A stretch of DNA of 64,000 bases from Mycoplasmopsis gallinarum DSM 19816 (GTDB lineage: Bacteria > Bacillota_I > Bacilli_A > Mycoplasmatales > Metamycoplasmataceae), in contig NZ_KK211211.1 in the NCBI RefSeq assembly GCF_000621085.1, forward strand, positions 130,704-194,703, given 5' to 3'. The notes beneath the pieces were generated by a model that was not told the origin of the DNA, made no database searches, and worked only from the letters and a program-made list of their open reading frames with translations. The translations under genes were made by a program, and so were the position numbers. This document shows, one piece after another, positions 1 through 11,470 of this stretch (positions are counted from its first letter, which is position 1; every line of letters begins with the position of its first letter).

Positions 1-3000
1 TATAAGTTTTATGCGCTTCTAAATAAACTTTTCTTTTTTCAATTGCACTTCTAATTTCTGCATATTCATCATCATTTAATTTTTCATCATTTAAGTCCAT
101 TATTAAATCTAGTCAATATGGTTCATAATTAATCATATAAATATTTAAGTCACTATCTAAAATTAAATTTAATGACTCTAACTTACTTTTCATAAATTCG
201 ACTAATTGCTTTTGAATTTCTTTAATTTTAATTGTCTTCAAACTTAACTTTTCATCTAATAATAAATATGACAAGTTTTGTAAATTAAATTTACCACCAT
301 CACCTATATTTTTAAAGTATAAAACTTTTTCATTTTTTAAATTTGCATTAAGTCCTTTTAAACTAATTTCAATTGTTTTATCTAATGCTTTTCCACGCAT
401 AAGATATGTGATTTGTGATGCTAACTTATCAATATAAACATCTTTATCTAATCATATTTCAATTTCTTTACCTTCATTTCTAGTCTTATTTTGATAATTT
501 AATAATTCAGTTTCAATTAACTCTCTCACTTTATTCTCAACTGCATCACGATATCTTTTATCAATTTCTCAACTAAACAACCCTTCTTCCACAAAATCTG
601 CTTTATTTAATTCAAATTCAAAATAATCATTTATCTCTAATGTACTTAAATCGATCGGTGGATTATATTCGTGTCAAGCAGTATTTTTTAAATAAATCTC
701 TTTTTCACTATTCGCATACTTACCTTTCCCTTTTAAAAGCAATTTAACGCCCCTATAATCAGCAAAGTCTTCGTCAGTATACAATTTTACCTTTGCTAAA
801 TTTTCATAAAACCTTTGCTTATTTAAAAGCGAACTATCAAGGGGTAAAACCACATAATCTTCATTTCTAATCAAATTCTTTGTTTGTAAATTATTTTTTA
901 AATTAAAGTCTAATCACTCGTTAACTTTATTTTCAATTTCTGTAATATCGGTTAATCCATTTAAATTATCAAAATCGCTTCATTCATAATCATTAAAAAT
1001 ATCTTTTGCATAATCAATTTGACTTAAATTTTCCACATTCGCACTACTTATTACCATTTCATTATATAAAGGTAAAATTTCATTATAAGTTAAGTTATTA
1101 ATTACTTCACTATTAAATGATTTAGCTAATCTTAATCAATTTTCAAAATAAGTCCCCAACTTACTTTCTCAAAAATTAGTAAAGTGCAAACTTAAAGATA
1201 AATTTTCATTATCTTTTTTATTGTCAATTTCATCTAAAAAATAATTATAAGGACTATTATTTTTATCAATTAAAACTAATTCCATATTTGAAATTGTGTG
1301 CTCAGTTTCAGCAGTAATTAGTCATATTCCTTCATTTGATATATAAGCATTTTCACCTTCTGCATTTTCTACATCAAATGTTTCTCATTCCTGCTCTTCG
1401 GCACTTAATCACTTATTTTGTGCTTTATCATATAACTTAATCCGTGCATATGATGTTTCAGCTAATCCTGTTTTCTTAATGTTTTCATCAATTGTTAAAC
1501 TTCTTAATGCACCCTTACCTAATACAGACGCATTCGCAAAAATTCCATAATCATTCAAATTTTGCATATTCGGGTATCAAAATTTTAGTGTTCTAGTTAT
1601 TTTTTCACTTAATGCATTTTGTGGTATTCACACTAATTGTTGTTTAGTCCCAGTTTTTACATTAATTTCGGGATCATATTTTGGATTTAACACCTTATTT
1701 CCATATTGATCTCTTAATTCATTTCCATTTTCATCACTTAAATATTTAGTAATTAACTCTTTCTGTTTTGGATTATTCTCAGGATCTCACGCAAAATATT
1801 TAATATTTTGATTTAATGCCTGCTCCACAATTACAAACTCTATCTTATAAGTACTTACCGGCTCATCATTATTATTCGAACCTGCTCTATATTTTTTAAT
1901 CTCAACTACATAATGATTTTTTGCTTTTGGTTCAGTTTCACTATCACTATCATTTTCATCATCACTATTATTTGCACTATCTCTTAAATCTTTTAAGTCA
2001 TATTCAAACACTCGATTTAAAACATCAATTTTCTTTCCATTAATGAATAGAATTTCACTTTCACTTTTATTTGTATTGAAAATTACTTTTAAGGGACTAT
2101 GAACTAATCATTTCCCACCATAATTTCCACTTTTATTTTTAAGTTTTACAGGTACATCATCTGCAAATTGATGTTCCACACTTCAATTTTCATTTTGGAT
2201 CTCTCATAAAGAAACATCTCTTACAACTTTTCCATAATTAAAACTCAACCGACTCACAAATCCATTTTCACCATAAGTGTCATAAATTGCACTCGGACTT
2301 AAAGCAACCGGTATATTTTGTATTACACCAATTCCATTTTCACTTAATAAATTATGAAACAAATAATAAAGTCTTCTTAAATCTTCTTTTTGACTATTAT
2401 CACTATGACTATTTACAAATAAAAATTGTTTTTCTTTCGCACTTAAATTCTCTATTGAACTAAAAGCATAATCACCATTAATTTCTTTATTAATTAGACT
2501 TAAAAAATCATTTGATATGTCACTATCACCCTTAAAAATATTCTTTACTTTGAAAATTAAATCAAATGCATCTCCTGCTTTATTTACTTTCATATCATAA
2601 CTATATTTCAGTCTTAAATTACTATTAGGGATTGTCATTTCACCATTCATTGTTTGAATAATTTCTAATAACTTTTCCTTATTGCTTTTACCATTAATAT
2701 AGATTGATTTATCAATTGAACTATTCAAAGTCCCCATTGTATCACTCTTTAAAATAATTTTTTGACTATTATTTTTAACATTAAAAGCATTAAATAATTT
2801 TTGTTTATGATTAATAACATTTAAATTATTTAATGAACTAATTAATTTAATTGCACTATTAATTTCTAATCCATTTCATTTTTTAACTTTCGCATTAAAA
2901 TTTAAATTTTGACTTTCTATATTAAAAATTAAAGTTTTATTTTTTTTGAAATAAGGTAATAAATAATCTTTACTATTTGGGTGATTGCTTTCTCAATCCC

Positions 3001-3712
3001 GGCTACCAGCAAAAGCAGTTTTAACATAAATATCACCAGGTAATTTATTTTTAATTTGTACCTTTGGATTAATTTTTAATTTTAAATTAATACTATCAGC
3101 AATTAATTCGTTTTCTTTCATATATTGATACATTTGTCATAACAAAATTTGATTACTTATATTTTTAACATCACTATTATCAATAATAATTTTTTGTCTT
3201 CAATTTAGTTCCCTATTCCGTTTTCGATAGTCATATTTACCTAAATTAATTTGAAAATCACTTCCTTTTGTTTGATTTCATTGATAAGGAACTTGAAAAG
3301 AACTATCAATATTAGGTATATTCGCTTTCCCCGTTATTTGCATTGAAAAAGGGAAATAACCACTATTTAATTGATCTTCATTATAGATAAATTGATTAAT
3401 ATGTTTTTCTAAATAATTATCATAATCTTTAATATCAATTAAATTTTCAACTCCATTAACCCCTCAAAAAATATCATTTCTATCTAAAAAATAATTGAAT
3501 TGTTTATTGATATTAAATGTATAGCTAAAATTTGAACTTCCTATTAATTGTTTCACATAATCACTATCTGCATATCGACTATAACTATTATTAATTTCAT
3601 AATATTTTTGACTATTATTATTTGTAATTGATAAAAAAGCGACAGGAATTAACCCACCGCCACCAACTATTAATATCATTTTAGAAAGTTTATGTTGTTT
3701 TTTTGTTTTCAA
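1..3712 (-). CDS. Very large exported ICE protein (5' part, continues past left edge)
   Basis: At least 1,237 codons are open from a TTG start at 3712 to the window edge, with many in-frame TGA (Trp) codons. The TTG is chosen because a strong ribosome site (AGGGGG) sits 6 bases before it. The N-terminus is basic then hydrophobic (about residues 10-28), which fits a signal anchor, so most of the protein should lie outside the membrane. The rest is Asn/Lys/Ser-rich with no motif I recognise. It lies 21 bp downstream of ssb in the transfer operon, after TraE and the TraE-linked protein. In mollicute ICEs a large exported protein occupies this place (Mbov_0399-like); that family assignment rests on position and size. 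Its role is probably in the cell-surface part of the conjugation machine, but that is inference. The C-terminus is not visible. Confidence 0.8.
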
Positions 3713-3733
3713 ACTTCACCCCCTCATATTTTT

Positions 3734-4138
3734 TTACATTTCAATATTATATGTTTCAATAATTCTTTGAATTTCTGCTTCCTGCTCTTTTAATTTATTC
3801 ATTTCTTTTTCATAAAGTGCTTCTTCAATCATTCGGTCTTTCTTATTTTTGACACTATAAACTATTTTTTCAGCGACTATTTGCATTCCATATTCAACTT
3901 TTCCATCTTTTTCATATATACTCGTTTGAACTTTTCCTTCGACTTCAATTAGATCCCCCAATTTAACATATTGAATAAAATTATCAGCAATTTTATCTCA
4001 ACAAAACACCCTAATAAAGTCAGTTCGATTATTTTTATATTCTTTAACTGCTAAAACAAAAATTAAGGGATGTTTTTTCGTTAGTCTTTCATTAAATTTT
4101 TCACTCGCTAATCTTCCAGTTAAAACAATCTTATTCAT
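3734..4138 (-). CDS. ssb: Single-stranded DNA-binding protein (ICE copy)
   Basis: 134 aa with an OB-fold SSB pattern: the opening MNKIVLTGRLASEKF, a central IRVFCWDKIADNF (the W is TGA) and LGDLIEVEGKVQ. It coats single-stranded DNA; here it would protect the transferred strand or the newly excised element. The start overlaps the stop of the upstream gene (TAATG), with GGAGG upstream, so the two are translationally coupled. The C-terminus ends ETYNIEM and lacks the acidic DDDIPF-type tail of housekeeping SSBs, so it may not recruit the same partners. Its place inside the transfer operon argues for an ICE-dedicated SSB and not the chromosomal copy. Confidence 0.9.
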
Positions 4139-4776
4139 TAATTCTCACCTCCCGCATCTTCTTCAAAGTATTTATCATCATAAATATTGATATCATTCAC
4201 TAAATCATCTCACTCATTCTCTCCTAATTGACCTAGGAACTGTTCGAATGTTTGCTTATCTTTTAAAACTTTCTTTTGCATCTTATTTAGTCACTTATTA
4301 TTCTCTTTACTTAATTCATTTCGCATATATTTTTCAAAGAAATCAGGTTCCTTCAACAATTCACTCCCCGGATTGTTTAATGTTTCTTTATTAAATTTCA
4401 CCCCAGGCAATAAAGCATTTAATACCATATTTAACTTTTGATGTAATATCACAATTTCTAATTCTAAATTTTGAAATCTCCGGGTAATTTGCATTGAAAA
4501 AGGAGTTAGTGACGCTCAATTCGCTTTTCTTAATGCGTAAAATAAGTCAGTTTTAAGTATTTTCAATGAATCGTTTTTCTCTTCATTTACCATATAGTCC
4601 TTCACGATCTTATTTATCATTTGATAAGGACTTTTACCTTCTTTTTTTCATTTCTGTATATATTTATCATATAAATAAATATCACTTTCATCTACAAAGC
4701 GCCCCGTAAAACTAATTGCTTTTCTCTTACTTTCTTTTTCTAATTCTTTATTTTCAACTGCTCTTAATTCAGCCAA
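4138..4776 (-). CDS. TraE-linked ICE protein of unknown function
   Basis: 212 aa, starting at TTG (4776) with GGAGG 6 bases upstream; no ATG fits the coding start. The protein is hydrophilic and helical, with no signal peptide or membrane segment, and ends in an acidic stretch (EDAGGEN). A Trp-rich patch around residues 85-95 needs TGA read as Trp. It begins 2 bp after the TraE stop and its own stop overlaps the ssb start, so TraE, this gene and ssb are one translational unit. The conserved position after the conjugation ATPase matches the family called Mbov_0398 in mycoplasma ICEs (from memory). No biochemical role is known to me; a cytoplasmic TraE accessory factor is an inference. Confidence 0.75.
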
Positions 4777-4778
4777 TT

Positions 4779-7544
4779 TTAACCTCCATAATATTTAAAG
4801 AATAGTTCTTTTTCTATATCGTTATAGTGTAAATTAAGTTTTATTCTTTGATTACTATTCAGTGCGAATAAACACTTACCTTTTTTCGCATCATTTAGAA
4901 ATCTAATTTCACTTCTTAATAATTGATTATTATTCCTAAATAAATTTTGAATTTTATCTAAATCACCACTTTTAAGTCCAAAAAATACTGCATATTGACT
5001 ATTCTCAATAATTCTTTCTGCATCACTACTTACCTTATGATTAACAGTAAAGTCGCCCGGATTTTGTGTTGTAAAAATCATCCCAGCATAGAATTTTCTA
5101 TATGTTTTGGTATTTGCAATCATATATTTTAAAATTGCAGGATTATCAGGATCAATATATAAGTGTGCTTCATCTACAATTACTGCCGCGAACTTTACAT
5201 TTTCCATAATTTCATCATTACTTAATAATGATTTATTTGTTTTTTGTCTATATTCATTTAAGCGTTTTTCATTTTCTAAATAATTATTGAAGACAATTTC
5301 ATTAACAAAGTTTAATAAACACATCGACGCTAATTTAGACGCTAAATCATCAGCACCATTAACTAAATTTTGTGTATTAAATACCACAAAATCATTTTTC
5401 AAGTTAATATTCGTCGGTCTATTGAATAACTCCTCATATTTCCCGTTATTTGTAAATAGAAAACTTAATACTTCTTTAATTTCATTTAAAAAACTTTGTT
5501 TTTCATCACCATTACTATATTGTGATACATCATATTTTTTAATAAATTCAATTAAGTCGCTAATTAACGGTCATTTATCATTTTCAATATCATCTAATTT
5601 ATTAAGTCGGTAAATTCCAAAACTTTCATATAACTCTTTAATAATTTGTTGGAGCAAAATTCACTCTCTGTCATTTAAATTTAACAACATCTTAAAATAA
5701 GTTTCTAATCACGCTAAATGATTATTAATTAAAACTGTTATATGATTAACGTCACCTTTTACACTATATCTTACCTGCAAGGGATTAATATTTGTTTGAT
5801 AACCTATTCCTAAATCGATAATTTGACCGTTTAACTTTTGCGCCAAATCAATATATTCTGCCTGTGGATCAATTACAATCACTTTATTATTTGTTAATAA
5901 TTGATTAACTAATAATTTTTTAGTAAAAGTTGTTTTTCCTTTCCCAGATGTGCCTAAAATAAACATATTGAAATTTGTTCGATTTGTATATGCTAAATTA
6001 AAGAGTTTAAAGATTACCGGCATTCCATCTGCACTATTTTTACCTAATAATAAAGCAGAGTCATCATTATAATTTTCATAAATAAATGGATAACCTATTC
6101 CTAAATTTAAAGAAGTCATTTGGTATGCTTCCTTTTTCATTTGCTCGAACGGACAATTCATAGCTTCCATCATTGCGATTAATTGACGATATCTTAAATC
6201 ATTCAATTTAATTTTGTATTTTGATGCTAAATTGCGATTATATCTTTTTATATTCAATAACTCTTTATAATCATTTGCTTTATTAATTACATAAATATTT
6301 GTATTAAATGCTTTTTGATTATCTTTATTAATTTGATAAATTAAATTACTTATTGCCTCTTCATTCACCGATCCAATTGTTTTTTGACTATATGAATTTG
6401 TTGCCGCCTGTCGATCTAAACTATTGACAAATGACTTATCTAAATATTTATTAATTAATTCATTGCTTAATGGATAACTATTCCAGATAATCGTCCCCTG
6501 CATATTGAAAAATGCTCTTAATCATCCCTCATCTAGTTCATATGGTAATTTCGCAATTGAATTCAGTGCATAATAATCATTATCAATTATTAAATGATCT
6601 TTTTTGAGTCTTACTTCATCATAAGCAAAAATTGTATCTAAACTATGTGCTTTATTAAAGTTTTGGCTTAAATGTTCGATAAATCATAAATACTTATCTC
6701 AGTCTAATTTAAAGTTATTTAAACTTACTAAAAACTCTAATAATTTATCACTTTCTAAAATTTCATATTCCAATCCAATTTCATCCATTCTCATTAATAA
6801 TGTATCTGTATTTTCATATAAATTATTTAAAGTTAAACCATTAATAATTAGATAGTAATTTTCAATGATTGTGTCATTATCTAACATTTCAAGATCATTT
6901 TTCACACTTTGATAATATTTTTCTCATATTTCATCTTTATATTTAATCTTTTCATATTGTTTTAAAAACTCAATATTCTTTTTATAATCTGCTTTTTCAT
7001 CTAATTTCACAAAAGAAATTTTTGCTTTTGCCTGTTTTAATACATTTGCGAATAAATATAGAAAGTTTTCTTTCGTTTCTGCATCCTCATTATAGATATT
7101 AAGTCCTTTAATTTTAATCACACTAAAATAATTTGGTGTCGTGTTAGTTTGAAGTGCTAAATATTTATTTAACTTATGTGCCACCACTCTTTCATTTGCT
7201 AAATGTGAATAAGGATTTAAATTCTGTGTCATACGTCCTTTAACATCACTTCTTTTTCACTTTTTCGGCATTGTTAAATATAAAAACTTCCGATAGATCA
7301 ATACATAATTTTTACAATTATTACGGTAATTAGGAAGAATTAATGGACTAAAAATTACAGCTAATCCCAAGGTAATTACAGGTAAAAGTCACGGAATTGT
7401 AATTTGAAAAATTTTAATCACTAAAACTGCAATAATTAATGACAAAATTAGAATTGCTAATAATTCAACTGCCGTTCTTAATTTTAGTCACCGTGTAATA
7501 AATACTTCTTTTTTCGTTAATCTTTCAGGTTGCAACTCACTCAC
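4779..7544 (-). CDS. traE: Conjugation ATPase TraE/VirB4 family
   Basis: 921 aa, the usual size of mycoplasma ICE TraE. The GTG start at 7544 is preceded by AGGAGG at 8 bases and follows an in-frame stop. Two membrane helices lie in the first 75 residues, then a long cytoplasmic part with Walker A ILGTSGKGKTTF near residue 530 and Walker B AAVIVDEAHLY near residue 785. VirB4-type ATPases energise pilus assembly and DNA transfer in type IV secretion. The fused N-terminal membrane helices replace the VirB3-like partner seen in other systems. It lies 12 bp after the polytopic membrane protein gene in the same reading frame and is followed 2 bp later by the next gene. At least five in-frame TGA codons confirm code 4. 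Confidence 0.93.
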
Positions 7545-7556
7545 TTTATCTTCCTC

Positions 7557-8888
7557 CTATTTTCTAACACCCAAGAATTTAGCTACTTTTTGCGCTCTTC
7601 CTATTCTCTTATCATATCTACCAACATTATCTAACATCTTCTGTGCTGTTTTAGTATCGCCTTTTTCCATTGCTTTATCAAACACATCATCTGCTTTTTT
7701 AGTTTTGTGTTGATTTTTATCTATTGAATTTTGTGTCATTTCTCTTCCTTTTTGTACTCCTTCTTTACCTTTTCTATATACATTACCAACACTATTATTA
7801 CCTCAATTTACCTCAACACCCACAAAAGAAGCAAACAATTCAGGTAATTTATCTAATGATTTCAATACACCAACTCATACTAAAATTAATAGAATTGCAT
7901 TAATTAACCCTTCGAAAATAGAAAGTATTGTGTAAGTTAAAGGGGGGACATTTGATCTCGCATTTTGCATAAAAGGAGTAAATAAATTATTAGTCACTAA
8001 ACTTACAAATATTCCTACAAAAATAAATGCTAATAAAATGATCGGTCCAACAATTAAATTATTGAAAAACTTTTCTTTTCATATTTGCACCCGTTTTCCG
8101 CCATCAATTAATGAGAACGCTGGCATAAATGGAAAGATAATAAACAAGATATAAACAATAAACATCTTCTCTAATACTAAATAGAAAATTTTTACCAAAG
8201 GAATAAATAATAAAATACTTCCTGCTAATAATAACAATCCAGATGTCAAACCAATTCCAAACGCATTATCATTAAAAAAACTCCCATTCTTTACAAAATT
8301 TCCAGTAAAACCTCCACCCAATCAAAAACTAGCAGAATTAGGATCAGGATCTAATTTTCCCTGTCAATTCAAAGGAAATGTGCTTTCAGCAAAATTCGCC
8401 ACAAAATCTCACCCCAACATTGTTCCATCACTATTTTTCAAAAATGCATTTAATAATTGACTTAAAATCACATTAAAGAAAAGAATTAATAATTGAAACA
8501 CTAATAATAGTAAGACAGACTTCCCACTCGCCTTTGCCGCTTCTCGTACCATTACATTCACTTTTCCCGAATCACTTTCTAATGATGTCTTAATAATCAA
8601 TGTAAAGAAACATAATACTCATATGACAATTGACACAATTAAAAACTGCATATATGGTCTTATCGTAATAAATGAATTAAAAATATCACTAGTCCCACTT
8701 TTAATTCCAAATAGTGCTAAAACAGGTAAATCAATCACTAATAATTTAATGATATTTATAAATAACACCATTAATAAAAATAATATTGCAGCAATTCAAG
8801 CACAAACCGTTCAAATTGCTCCACCAAGAAGCAATCCAAATCCATTTATGATCGGATTAACTATTGCCTTAATTACTCAACCAAACAT
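7557..8888 (-). CDS. Polytopic ICE membrane protein (VirB6/TrbL-like)
   Basis: 443 aa. Roughly eight hydrophobic segments cover residues 10-340, followed by a soluble, charged C-terminal tail of about 90 residues (Lys/Asp-rich, ending KFLGVRK). The ATG at 8888 has an AGGTT site 7-8 bases upstream. It lies between the pilin-like gene and TraE. A membrane protein of this size and layout in this place is characteristic of mollicute ICEs (Mbov_0396-like family) and is thought to form the channel in the membrane, as VirB6/TrbL do elsewhere. The topology is read from hydrophobicity; the channel role is inferred from context. The glycine- and phenylalanine-rich loop around residues 165-210 is probably extracellular. 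Confidence 0.8.
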
Positions 8889-8898
8889 TTATTTCAAC

Positions 8899-9180
8899 CT
8901 AACCACTAATTTTCATCATCGCATTAATTACTTCATAAATCGCAAACGCCGACAAAATTAAAATAATTGTTACTCCACATCAAATCATCCGTTTTCAATT
9001 TTCAGCTCTTTTCTGTGTGTCCTGTGCTTCTAATTTTCCATTTTGGAATGAAATCACCACAATTTGAATAATTGCAACTAAAACCATCACCCCAGATAAT
9101 GCAATAAATATAGAACGCACAAATGTCTCTGCAAAAGTTCCTAATGCACTATATGTATTATTATCAATTTTTGTAATCAT
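8899..9180 (-). CDS. Small pilin-like membrane protein of the ICE
   Basis: 93 aa with two hydrophobic helices (about residues 17-43 and 63-87) joined by a short charged loop (NGKLEAQDTQKRAEN). This is the size and hairpin shape of VirB2/TrbC-type conjugative pilins and of the Mbov_0395 pilin-like family. The ATG at 9180 has a consensus AGGAGG 5 bases upstream. The gene sits 10 bp before the polytopic membrane protein gene. Directly upstream is a strong intrinsic terminator, so the strong ribosome site and position suggest separate, perhaps high, expression of this subunit. Unlike classical pilins no cleavable signal sequence is obvious. Pilin function is inferred from size, topology and gene order. 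Confidence 0.75.
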
Positions 9181-9200
9181 TCTTCCTCCTATTTTTGTAT

Positions 9201-9232
9201 AAAAAAGGAACTAATACCTAACTATTAGTTCC
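9201..9232 (-). terminator. Intrinsic terminator or attenuator between lipoprotein and pilin-like genes
   Basis: Perfect 10-bp stem (GGAACTAATA at 9207-9216 with TATTAGTTCC at 9223-9232), a 6-base loop that contains the lipoprotein stop codon, and six Ts on the minus strand. It lies inside what otherwise looks like one operon. Confidence 0.8.
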
Positions 9233-10882
9233 TGTAAAATCTAAATTTGGACTAAATTTGTTTTTTATATGTCGATTATATTTCATCACATAACCATTTC
9301 TTACACTCTCACTATCACTCCGTAAGTTTTCAATTTCACCTAAATATAGCACAAAATGATTATTGCTATCTTTTGCAACCTCGCTATATCATTTAGGATT
9401 AGTCTTAGAATTGACATTATTTTTCGCCGCAATTTCAATTGCTTTCAACATATAACTATAAACTAAATTAGCCTTCATTGTTTTATTAGTTAAAAATAAT
9501 TGCGTCTCCATATTTAACTCATCCACACTTTGATTAGTTAATTTAAAGACAGGTAAAAGTCCTTCATAAAGTAAATTATAAGCGAATAATCAAGTATTCA
9601 TTACATCACTCTCTTTTTGTGTAGCAAATACTTTGCTTATTGTATTCTTACTATCATTATATGCCTCATACTCGTGCAATAAATGATTATTAAAGTCGAT
9701 AAAGTCCGCAGTAATCTCAATTAATTTTTTGCTTAATTTTTCAAATCTCGTTTTTAATGAACTATCGATATTTTCATATCTTAATTCTTCACCATCTCTT
9801 TTTTGCTTATTAATCTTAATTAAACTATCTAATCAATTCAATAAAACACCATAAAAGACAATTTCTTTTTTTCTCTGTTTAAATAAATTTAATGGAGTAT
9901 GGAACATATCAAAAAGTAATGGATATCAAGTCCCTCATACTGTCATATCAGTATTACTTACTCTTTCAACATAATCCGTATCATTACTATCACGGTAGTC
10001 ATAGAAATTAACTGCACCATATTTACTATTTAAATTACTGTTACTTCCTAAACTAAATGGTAATAAAAAGAACTTCGCACTTTCACTATTATATTTAGTT
10101 TCCATTGACTCAATATAATTCGTTAATTTATTTTTTTCTTTACTTTTACTATCATCCATTGAATCAATTAAAAACATTCTAAAAACAAAATTTATATTTG
10201 GACTAAAAAGAATATCACTATTCCCGATATTAAGCAGTTTCAATTCATTATTATCAAAACCTAAAATTTGAATTTTTCCTAATAGGAATTCAATTGCCTC
10301 TTCAATTTCATCTAAATTCTCTCTATTATCACTATCAATATCATAATAAAGATTTCTTATAATATTTCATAAATAACTTTGTGTTGAAATTGTATCAAAC
10401 TCAAATCTATTATTTGGATTTGTCGCATTTCATTTAAATTCACTATGACTATTCAATCAATTTTCTATATCATCACTGCTTTTTTCGTGACTCGCACTAT
10501 AAGATGAAAACACTCTAAATCGATAATTGTCATTACCTCAATTTTCTTTTACTCTCTTATAACTTAAATTTGGACTATCTATGTAATCGAAGTTTTGGAA
10601 GAAATATCTATTATTCGGCTTTAAAAATCTTTCACCCTTTGATTGATACTCAACTAAATTTAAAGTTTTCTTTAATTGTTGAATTTCTGCGCTTTCAGGA
10701 CTCTCAGGCTTCGTTTGACTTCCAGACCCCCCAGAACTCGTCCCCCCTGTATCTTTCTTTGGAGGTATTAATACCGGTGGCATTCCAATTTGGCCTAGTC
10801 CAAAACAGCTCATCGTTATTGATGGTACTAAAACTATTGAACTTACTGCTAATAATTTATTTCATTTTAGTCTTTTTCTCAT
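9218..10882 (-). CDS. ICE-encoded surface lipoprotein
   Basis: 554 aa. The signal sequence MRKRLKWNKLLAVSSIVL is followed by a lipobox ending SITMSC, so Cys26 should be lipidated and the protein held on the outer face of the membrane. A Gly/Ser/Pro-rich linker follows (about residues 30-60), then an Asn/Ser/Lys-rich body. A lipoprotein at this place (CDS14-like) is standard for mycoplasma ICEs and is reported to matter in the recipient-competent cell; that comes from the ICE literature, not this sequence. The start is chosen for the signal peptide. The stop lies in the loop of a terminator hairpin, so transcripts entering here may end before the pilin-like gene. Confidence 0.85.
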
Positions 10883-10960
10883 CTTTTTTCATCCCTTTAT
10901 TTCGACTTTTTTTAACTAATAAAATTTTACAAAAACCATTCAAAAATTTATTTGTTTTCC

Positions 10961-11230
10961 TTACTTTTTAGCCTTATTTTTAATTATTTTTCTGCGTATA
11001 AAGAATATTAACGGGTAAATCCACACCAGTCCACAAATCACCACCAACCCAATTTTGATTTTATTAGCAGTTTCTAAATCAATTTCTGCTTTTTGTACTG
11101 TTATATCAAGTCCTATTCAATATATACCTATGAATAGCATTAAAATAATTATGAATCCTAAATATCATCCGAAATACTTTCATTTTAAATATTTCGGTAA
11201 GTCTAAAAAGCAATCTCTTTTTTTCTTTAT
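10961..11230 (-). CDS. Two-helix ICE membrane protein with probable ATA start
   Basis: 89 aa with two clear hydrophobic helices (about residues 20-37 and 57-75) and strongly basic ends (KKKRD at the start, RRKIIKNKAKK at the end). No ATG, GTG or TTG lies upstream in frame before the first helix. The only codon placed correctly after the AGGAG site (7-base spacing) is ATA at 11230, a start permitted in genetic code 4. The frame is open across in-frame TGA codons and its hydrophobic pattern is coherent, so I think it is real. It lies between TraG and the lipoprotein gene. I do not recognise the family; small basic two-helix proteins occur among conjugation accessory proteins, but no function can be assigned. 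Confidence 0.6.
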
Positions 11231-11262
11231 TTTTCTGCTCCTTTCATTAAGTCAAGAATTGT

Positions 11263-11287
11263 ATGTTGACTTATAGATGCGTAAATA
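11263..11287 (+). repeat. 25-bp inverted repeat, left copy
   Basis: Matches the reverse complement of 11429-11453 at 24 of 25 bases (core TTATAGATGCGTAAATA). The copies flank the roughly 140-bp gap between traG and the two-helix gene. Function unknown. Confidence 0.75.
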
Positions 11288-11428
11288 TTAATTAAGTCTA
11301 TGAATTTTTTATAAAGGAGTTCATTTTTGCAAACAATTTTTTAAAGACAACAAAATAGAAAGGAAAAATAACTTATGAAAATTTTTAAATTAATGATTAT
11401 GGTGTATGTGTTTTTGTTAAAAAAGTCT

Positions 11429-11453
11429 TATTTACGCATCTATAAATCAACAT
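11429..11453 (-). repeat. 25-bp inverted repeat, right copy
   Basis: Partner of 11263-11287, one mismatch. It lies 18 bp downstream of the traG stop codon. It could be a regulator or processing site, or a paired promoter element. Confidence 0.75.
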
Positions 11454-11470
11454 TTAAAATGTTAATTTAT

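Noticed and set aside
11055-11276. Plus-strand 73-codon frame opposite the two-helix ICE protein
   Set aside because: It is the antisense of a better-supported membrane protein with a ribosome site and matches no family.
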